Source of the DNA: Sclerotinia nivalis
Lineage: Eukaryota; Ascomycota; Leotiomycetes; Helotiales; Sclerotiniaceae
Length of the DNA: 64,000 bases
Assembly (NCBI GenBank): GCA_029531795.1
Contig: JAPEIS010000004.1
Span: forward strand, 2,356,001 to 2,420,000
Direction: 5' to 3'
Shown piece after piece: positions 58,314 to 64,000 of the stretch; positions within the stretch are counted from its first letter, which is position 1; every line of letters starts with the position of its first letter. The notes beneath the pieces were generated by a model. The model saw nothing but the letters and a program-made list of their open reading frames with translations, was not told where the DNA came from and searched no databases. The position numbers and the translations under genes are program-made.

Positions 58314-59465
58314 ATGAGCGCATCAGAATCTAGTACTTTACACGCGAATACTCCCGTCCCCACAGGCCAACAATCCATAACCACGTCAAAGGCCCCTCTA
58401 TTAGGTGAGGGATTCACAGTACCAACGAACCAAACGTCATCGAAATCTGGCGAAAGTAGTGATGTCGATGTGGATGCAGGTGATTCTGCGAGCGGAACCG
58501 GAAAGTCGGGAAAGAGAAGACTATTTGGATTTGGAAGAAAGAAGAACGATGAGAAAGTAAAGGGTAAAAGCAAGGATGATGGAACGCTTGTTGGCAATGC
58601 ACCATTGATTCGATCTCTCCAGCAGGCGCATACAACAAATTCTCCTCCACGATCAGGTTATCCATACCAACATCCATCGTCACCGCCAAGTCGAAAACTG
58701 TTCTCATCTTCACCGCGTGTAGTGTCACCTGCAGGATCACAAATTTTCGAGCGCGATGTGCAAGAAAGTGCTATTCAACCAAATTCGCCCGCAATTCCGT
58801 CACATATACAAACAGAGGATCATATTCCGCCAGTCTTAGATGCCTCTTCCGAAGCTATTACCAACAATGACATTGACCCAGATACGGTGGAAATTGTCAT
58901 GCACTCTTCTCATCAGCCGGCAGCAATATCAATGACTGGTATTAGCAGCAGCGAACCTGCATCAATGTGGGCAGATGAGTTGGTGGCCCACCCTGACAGG
59001 GACGATGCGGCATCCAACTACGGTGCTCTCGACAGTACAGATATCCGGAGATTAAGCTTCATCTCATTTGCAGATGTAGTACAATCAGAACATGCAGAAC
59101 ATGCTGGCAACAGAGACTCAATCTATATTGCGGGACTTAGTGCGTTGTCATCACCAGGTATATCACCTGGTGTGAACCGCTCACCTTCTCCCGTGCGATC
59201 GCCAGTATCATCATTCGGCTTCGGAACATCACCTCCGACAAGTAAGTCTGCTTCGGTGAAAGGTGTCGAGCTATCACCAGGTCGAAAACAAACTGGTCTT
59301 GCCAGTCCAACATCACTTCACTCGCCTACGAATGGTGGAGAATTAACTATAGAGACGATGACACAAGCTGTTAGGAAGACCGCGAGCGGTGATCTTAGCG
59401 GCGGCGTTCGCAGCTTACCATTAAGCCCAGTGAGCTCTGATGGTCCAGACACGCCATTCAAGTAA
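58314..59465 (+). CDS. disordered Ser/Pro-rich conserved-looking fungal protein
   Basis: 383 residues in one exon from ATG 58314 (context ATCATG). The composition is Ser/Pro/Thr/Gly-rich with a basic Lys/Gly patch at about 62-90 (GKSGKRRLFGFGRKKNDEK) and many Ser-Pro sites at 120-145 and 280-340. A less biased block at about 218-285 (ASMWADELVAHPD, then IRRLSFISFADVVQ) looks conserved and may be the functional core. There is no signal peptide or membrane segment, and no enzyme motif. I recognise the style as a fungal regulatory or scaffold-type protein but cannot name a family. Confidence 0.72.
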   Translation: MSASESSTLHANTPVPTGQQSITTSKAPLLGEGFTVPTNQTSSKSGESSDVDVDAGDSASGTGKSGKRRLFGFGRKKNDEKVKGKSKDDGTLVGNAPLIRSLQQAHTTNSPPRSGYPYQHPSSPPSRKLFSSSPRVVSPAGSQIFERDVQESAIQPNSPAIPSHIQTEDHIPPVLDASSEAITNNDIDPDTVEIVMHSSHQPAAISMTGISSSEPASMWADELVAHPDRDDAASNYGALDSTDIRRLSFISFADVVQSEHAEHAGNRDSIYIAGLSALSSPGISPGVNRSPSPVRSPVSSFGFGTSPPTSKSASVKGVELSPGRKQTGLASPTSLHSPTNGGELTIETMTQAVRKTASGDLSGGVRSLPLSPVSSDGPDTPFK

Positions 59466-61601
59466 GCTAGTGAGGATCGAGGCTGGATTGGTTTGTTAGA
59501 TGGTGATTATTCTATTTCAGCTGTATATCCGGGATTTTTTAAGGGTTGGGACGATTGCTGATGGGGACAAGGGAAGGGGCACGGATTGTTGCGTATATGA
59601 GATATGAGATACTCGATTGAGCGAACGGCACCGGCGTTCCGGATTAGGATTTGTCTTAGTTCTTTTTTAAACTTCATCATGGTAAATCGATATCTTTACA
59701 ACTTATGTGGGTGATTGAAATTGATAGTCGTGATATATCTATATGATGATGTGCTATTATAGTTTTGAGATCCACTCAGTAATGTTGGGCTTGCGACACA
59801 GGATATGATGAAGATATAGACTTGGGATGTTTGGGATGTCACAGCATGCAGCCCATATAGCCTCTCTTCAGCCATTGTGTGATGATATAATAATATGATA
59901 TTGAAGCCGTTCAATTATAGATAGATATAAGATAGATATAGATATAAATATAAATACCAATTTCTATTCATAATATCTTTCTTTAGAATATCTTACTGAT
60001 AGATATTGACTCACAAATTCACATATGATAATAAACCATCTAATAGTATAGTATATAAAAATAGTTAATTAGTCCATCCCCTCCAAATTCCCAACAATCA
60101 AAAAGCGTCCCTTCCTAAATTTCAATCCACCAATAAACCTTAACCTTAATATAATTCCCAGATCCTCCCAATTCCCAATTCCCAGTCCCGAGTTTCCAGT
60201 TCCCAGTATAACAAATAAGTACCTACTTCCGTACCTGAAACAAATTCTGTTTTTATCGGTTACCAGTATGTTTATATATATTTATATATTGAACTATCTA
60301 TCTAGTCAACGTTTGAAAGAATATCTAGAAGTTATAATAATATTTAGATCTTACTAAACTATCTGTAACGTACCGATAAGCATACCAAGAATAACATTAG
60401 CCGCGATAATATCAACCGTTGTAATCCTAGGGATATGATTGGTACCAACGATCACAATCCCTTGTTTCCAGAACTTCCCCAAATATACTTTTTTTCTATT
60501 ATTCCTTTCCTCACCACCGGATTGAGCAAGGATTCTGTGCAGTGTACTCCGTAACCTTACTCTGATACAACCGAAAATAAATAGTCGGTCATCGATTGAA
60601 AGACTAAAGTATCTCTAGCCCGGTACTCATCGCATCTCAAGTAATCTTCTCCAACACATCATCCAAATCATCTCATCTAAGAGGAGCAAAATAAAACATA
60701 CGAGAAAACTGCACAACTCATACTTGTTAAATAGCCTCATAACTAAAAGCTCATAGCTTCTTCATCACAACCTGCCACCTACAATCATAGCTCAACACAT
60801 TCCTCTTCGTTCCTCTTCGTTCCTCTCTACTTCTTCCCTTAATTTCCTTTCTTTTCCTTTCTATTCACAATCTCCAATCCAGTCCCATTCTTCATATTCT
60901 CTATATCTACCTAGTATATCTGCCCAGTCAACTATCTTCCAACCTTAATCTTCATATATAAGGCGACAGGCCATTACATCACATCAACTCTCCTCCACTT
61001 AAGGCTCCGGGCCTTGTTACACTTTTTTATTACTACCTGAAGCCTGGTTCCTGATCTTTCCTTGAATAGAATATTCCCCCAACTATACTAGTAAACTGTC
61101 GGCGAACCAGCAACCCTTGAAAGCTCCGGCCTCTATACTCCAGAAGGAAAAATCGACCCGCTAATATAGATTCGACGGATACTTGGTCAAACTTGATATA
61201 TATGGTATATGGCTAGTTATCATGAAGAACTGTCGAAACTCACGATTGGTATTGGGAAACCATAAGGTGCATTTGAAGCGGAATCAATTTTATCAGTAAA
61301 AGGAAAAGAAAAGCTTTGTCATTTTAATCCAAAGATTCACGCTACTTTGCGCGGTACAAAGACTGGCAGAAGCTTCAACAATTGCGCACATCTTAGACTT
61401 CCCCCACGTACGCCACAGCTTGTCTCGAAGATCTTCAACCCAAAGTATTCAATACGATACCCATGCCACCTTCGACAACTCTGCTTGCATGCTTCCGCAC
61501 ATACCAAGACTCGAATACACGAGCTTATCAAATACTTTAACATCGCCGATGCCGCTAGTTTTTGAGGCTTAGATGGTTGGGCATGGTTTTTTAAAACTTC
61601 C
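59466..61601. other. intergenic region and probable leader of the RasGAP gene
   Basis: No gene seen. It has AT-rich repeats (GATATA runs near 59925-59955) and C/T-rich stretches with TTCCTCTTCGTTCCTCTTCG at about 60802-60828. The last several hundred bases probably serve as promoter and long 5' leader of the downstream gene. Confidence 0.45.
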
Positions 61602-64000
61602 ATGGGAAGGAATCGTGGGATGAGCATCTTGTCGCCAGGTATGGATGCAAGAGATTATAATGGGATGTCTGGAAGGGAAAACACTGTGCGGGACTGGGGA
61701 GAAAATGCGGCGGAGACATTGGCACGAAGATTCTCTCCGAGTGAGCCACGACGATCGCGGGGCTCTGGCCTGGATAGCACCATTCGCACAGTTACACCCG
61801 AACCTATCGAGGTAACAGACGACAACCTAAGCATATTGGAGACTCCACCTAGGCTCTTTCCACCTGTGCCGACTTCGCCGCGATCGATACCCGGCGGAGA
61901 AAAGCCTAAAGAACGGCGTCAAGGTCTTGTTTTCCATGATTCATGCAGCAGTGATTCTATTGACAGGCCCGTTCAAAGTACCATGAGCCTTCGATCTCGA
62001 CCTCGAACATATACTGTAGATGCTACCACACGAAAGAGATCAGGCTCAGGAGGGGCTCCTAGAAATAGGCAGCGGATTGGCTCAATACATTCTACAAATT
62101 CATCATCATTTCATGATCTTGAGCCGCGATCCGATGCTAGCACTGCGGTTGGATATTTAACTACTTCTAATAGAAATGCATTGACTAAATCAGACTCTCT
62201 CAAACAGGAAAAGGGTAATGGTAGACGATTGGCCAAAAAACACTCACGGCCGACCTCACCATTTCAGGCATATGTGGATATACCTTCCATCGATTGCCTC
62301 CCAGATCCTGTGTCTACTGGGGATGCAAAGAAAATATTGTGCCTTATGAAAAATTTACGCGGTCGTATGAGGGGTGAAGTCGAGTATCAAACGGTAGAGC
62401 GGGGCCAGTGGTATAGGGGTATGTGCTATATTGACAATGTGAAAGGCTCTTTAATGTACGAGGACGATGATAAAGGACCTTTCCATATCGATGTAGCAAC
62501 TGACCTCCGAGGGTGCAGGGTCAAACCGATTATGTACTCATTGGAAAGGCAAGTAAGGTGCCTGGAAATATTGAATCCTAATCTCGGCTTAGATCTTCGT
62601 CTTCTACCAAAGGATCCTGCTGAGTTCGATCCCTGGTTAGCGGCAATACTACCGTGGCAACAAATCAGGCTGGCACCTTTTTCGCCAGGTCCGCTGAAAT
62701 CGCCAATAGGACATCATGATGACAGACGGCCAGGCGTGGATCGACGCGGTTCCGCGTATAGTAACAAAGACTCGAGTATCATCAAAGTAGCCAAGCTACT
62801 TTTGTGGGATAAGGGGCCTCCCCTATCTCCTGAGTCTATTATAACTCGCCGTTCTACACGACACCTGCGTAACTCTGGACAACAATGGCGTAGGATATCC
62901 TGTATACTCCAGGACAATGGCGATCTCAAGATTTTGACAGAGAATGATGCTTTATTGCTTTCAGTCGTTCAGCTTCCACAACTGTCTCGAAGCGCAATAC
63001 AAAAGCTTGACAAGTCGGTACTAGGAGAGGAATACTGTGTTGCCATTTTCCCACAGTACACATCTACATCTACAGACTTGTCCGTATTTAGACCTATTTA
63101 TCTAGCATTAGAATCACGCTTGGTATTCGAAGTGTGGCTATGTCTCTTGCGGGCTTTCACAATCCCAGAAATATACGGACATGATACTCCGCAGCAAATA
63201 GAAGAGCACGAAAAAGATGAGGAATCTTGTGAACGCTATTCTTCTTCAGCTAATGACATGTTTCGAATAGAGAAGTCTCTCAGCATGCGGATTGTTGAAG
63301 CTAAGTTTCGGAAACCTGGCATAAAGACAGAGGTGCCTCTGTATGGCAGACACTCTGTAAGGCCGGAGCCAGATGGTGTTCTCGGTGACTATTTTGCAGA
63401 GGTCATGCTTGACGGTGAGGTTCGCGCCCGCACAATGACAAAGTTCGAGACTAGGAATCCATTTTGGCGAGAAGAATGCGAATTCACAGATCTCCCTCCT
63501 TATTTACCCAAGCTTTCGATAGTTTTAAAACGCATGGAAATGTCACAACTGACCGTACAAGGATTTTTGTCAAGCTCAAGCGCCCCAGTGGCGGATCAAC
63601 AAGTGGAGATCATCTGCGGGGTGATTGAGATATCTGTTGACAAGCTGGAGCGAGGCAAAGACAATGAGGCATGGTGGCCAATTTTGGATCAAAATCAAGA
63701 GCAGATTGGAGAGATGCTAATGAAAGTGCGACATGATGAAGTCGTAGTACTTCTTGCCAAAGATTATCAACCTATCTCTGAGCTTTTACATAATTTCAAT
63801 AATGGATTGACACTACAGATATCTCAAGTCATACCCAATAACCTCAGACAATTATCAGAAATACTGATAAACATATTTCAAGTCTCCGGAAACGGGTCCG
63901 AATGGCTAAAGGCCTTGGTTGAGGACGAAATTGATGGTATCGGAAAAGAAGCGCCAACCAAACGACTCAGATACAGCAGGAGGATTGGCTCCAATGAAGT
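61602..64000 (+). CDS. BUD2: Bud2/Cla2-type Ras GTPase-activating protein, 5' part
   Basis: One open frame runs off the window end (799 codons so far). The first in-frame ATG is 61602; 61620 and 61641 are alternatives, and 61620 has the better -3 purine. Residues 1-220 are Ser/Arg-rich and disordered. A PH-like domain lies at about 430-525 (WRRISCILQDNGDLKIL ... FEVWLCLLRAF). A C2 domain at about 583-655 contains YFAEVMLDGEVRARTM and NPFWREECEFTDLP. The RasGAP domain starts at about 720 (ELLHNFNNGLTLQISQV, LSEILINIFQVSG, LVEDEID) and is cut off by the window end before the Arg-finger region is complete. PH-C2-RasGAP is the layout of Bud2, GAP for Rsr1/Bud1 in polarity-site selection. In filamentous fungi it affects polar growth. 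No stop or intron is seen in this part. Confidence 0.88.
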   Translation, partial: MGRNRGMSILSPGMDARDYNGMSGRENTVRDWGENAAETLARRFSPSEPRRSRGSGLDSTIRTVTPEPIEVTDDNLSILETPPRLFPPVPTSPRSIPGGEKPKERRQGLVFHDSCSSDSIDRPVQSTMSLRSRPRTYTVDATTRKRSGSGGAPRNRQRIGSIHSTNSSSFHDLEPRSDASTAVGYLTTSNRNALTKSDSLKQEKGNGRRLAKKHSRPTSPFQAYVDIPSIDCLPDPVSTGDAKKILCLMKNLRGRMRGEVEYQTVERGQWYRGMCYIDNVKGSLMYEDDDKGPFHIDVATDLRGCRVKPIMYSLERQVRCLEILNPNLGLDLRLLPKDPAEFDPWLAAILPWQQIRLAPFSPGPLKSPIGHHDDRRPGVDRRGSAYSNKDSSIIKVAKLLLWDKGPPLSPESIITRRSTRHLRNSGQQWRRISCILQDNGDLKILTENDALLLSVVQLPQLSRSAIQKLDKSVLGEEYCVAIFPQYTSTSTDLSVFRPIYLALESRLVFEVWLCLLRAFTIPEIYGHDTPQQIEEHEKDEESCERYSSSANDMFRIEKSLSMRIVEAKFRKPGIKTEVPLYGRHSVRPEPDGVLGDYFAEVMLDGEVRARTMTKFETRNPFWREECEFTDLPPYLPKLSIVLKRMEMSQLTVQGFLSSSSAPVADQQVEIICGVIEISVDKLERGKDNEAWWPILDQNQEQIGEMLMKVRHDEVVVLLAKDYQPISELLHNFNNGLTLQISQVIPNNLRQLSEILINIFQVSGNGSEWLKALVEDEIDGIGKEAPTKRLRYSRRIGSNE

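Noticed and set aside
1..64000. tRNA genes, rRNA genes and CRISPR arrays
   Set aside because: No sequence with a convincing T-arm GTTCRANNC plus acceptor pairing, no rRNA-like block and no spaced direct-repeat array was found by eye.

Overview
The window looks like nuclear DNA of a filamentous ascomycete (Pezizomycotina). The signs are 46-60 nt introns with CTAAC-type branch sites, fungal-specific gene families, AT-rich intergenic DNA, and transposon copies whose differences are mostly C:G to T:A transitions, as repeat-induced point mutation (RIP) leaves them. A Leotiomycete (Sclerotiniaceae-like) is my best guess, but that is inference.

Layout. Positions 1-12.5 kb are gene-poor and AT-rich with microsatellites. 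A Wee1-type mitosis-inhibitor kinase lies at 12529-16156 (+) and contains one GC-AG intron. Positions 16.2-25.2 kb are gene-poor, with a complete but dead Fot1/pogo-type DNA transposon (21037-22856) and a solo LTR (24332-24532). A full-length ABCB-type ABC transporter is at 25251-29336 (-), with one reading-frame anomaly. A 1.86 kb divergent intergenic region (29337-31192) separates it from a very large nonribosomal peptide synthetase at 31193-48111 (+). The synthetase has the order (A-T-C)x3-(T-C)x2, which is the layout of ferrichrome-type siderophore synthetases (SidC). Positions 48.3-50.1 kb are a nest of small retroelement remnants, including a 426 bp terminal-repeat miniature retrotransposon inside a long inverted repeat. 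Then follow a C2H2-type zinc-finger protein (52038-53276, +), a low-complexity repeat-bearing ORF (53987-54550, +), the mitochondrial ribosomal protein MRPL20/mL58 (56699-57307, -), a disordered Ser/Pro-rich protein (58314-59465, +) and the 5' part of a Bud2/Cla2-type RasGAP (61602 to the window end, +).

Main story. The divergent promoter between transporter and synthetase carries four exact matches to the (G/A)ATC(T/A)GATAA motif bound by fungal iron-responsive GATA repressors (SreA/SRE1). This independently supports a siderophore locus. Yet the synthetase is broken. It has three transposon insertions, each flanked by a target-site duplication and each removable in frame, plus two in-frame TAG codons and three frameshifts. 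All ten A/T/C/T/C core motif sets are still readable, so the inactivation looks recent. The transporter has a frame break of the same register just after its first nucleotide-binding domain. Two of the insertions are copies of one roughly 1.09 kb non-LTR-like element with an (AATC)n tail, long target duplications and a perfect 24-bp palindrome; I do not recognise its family.
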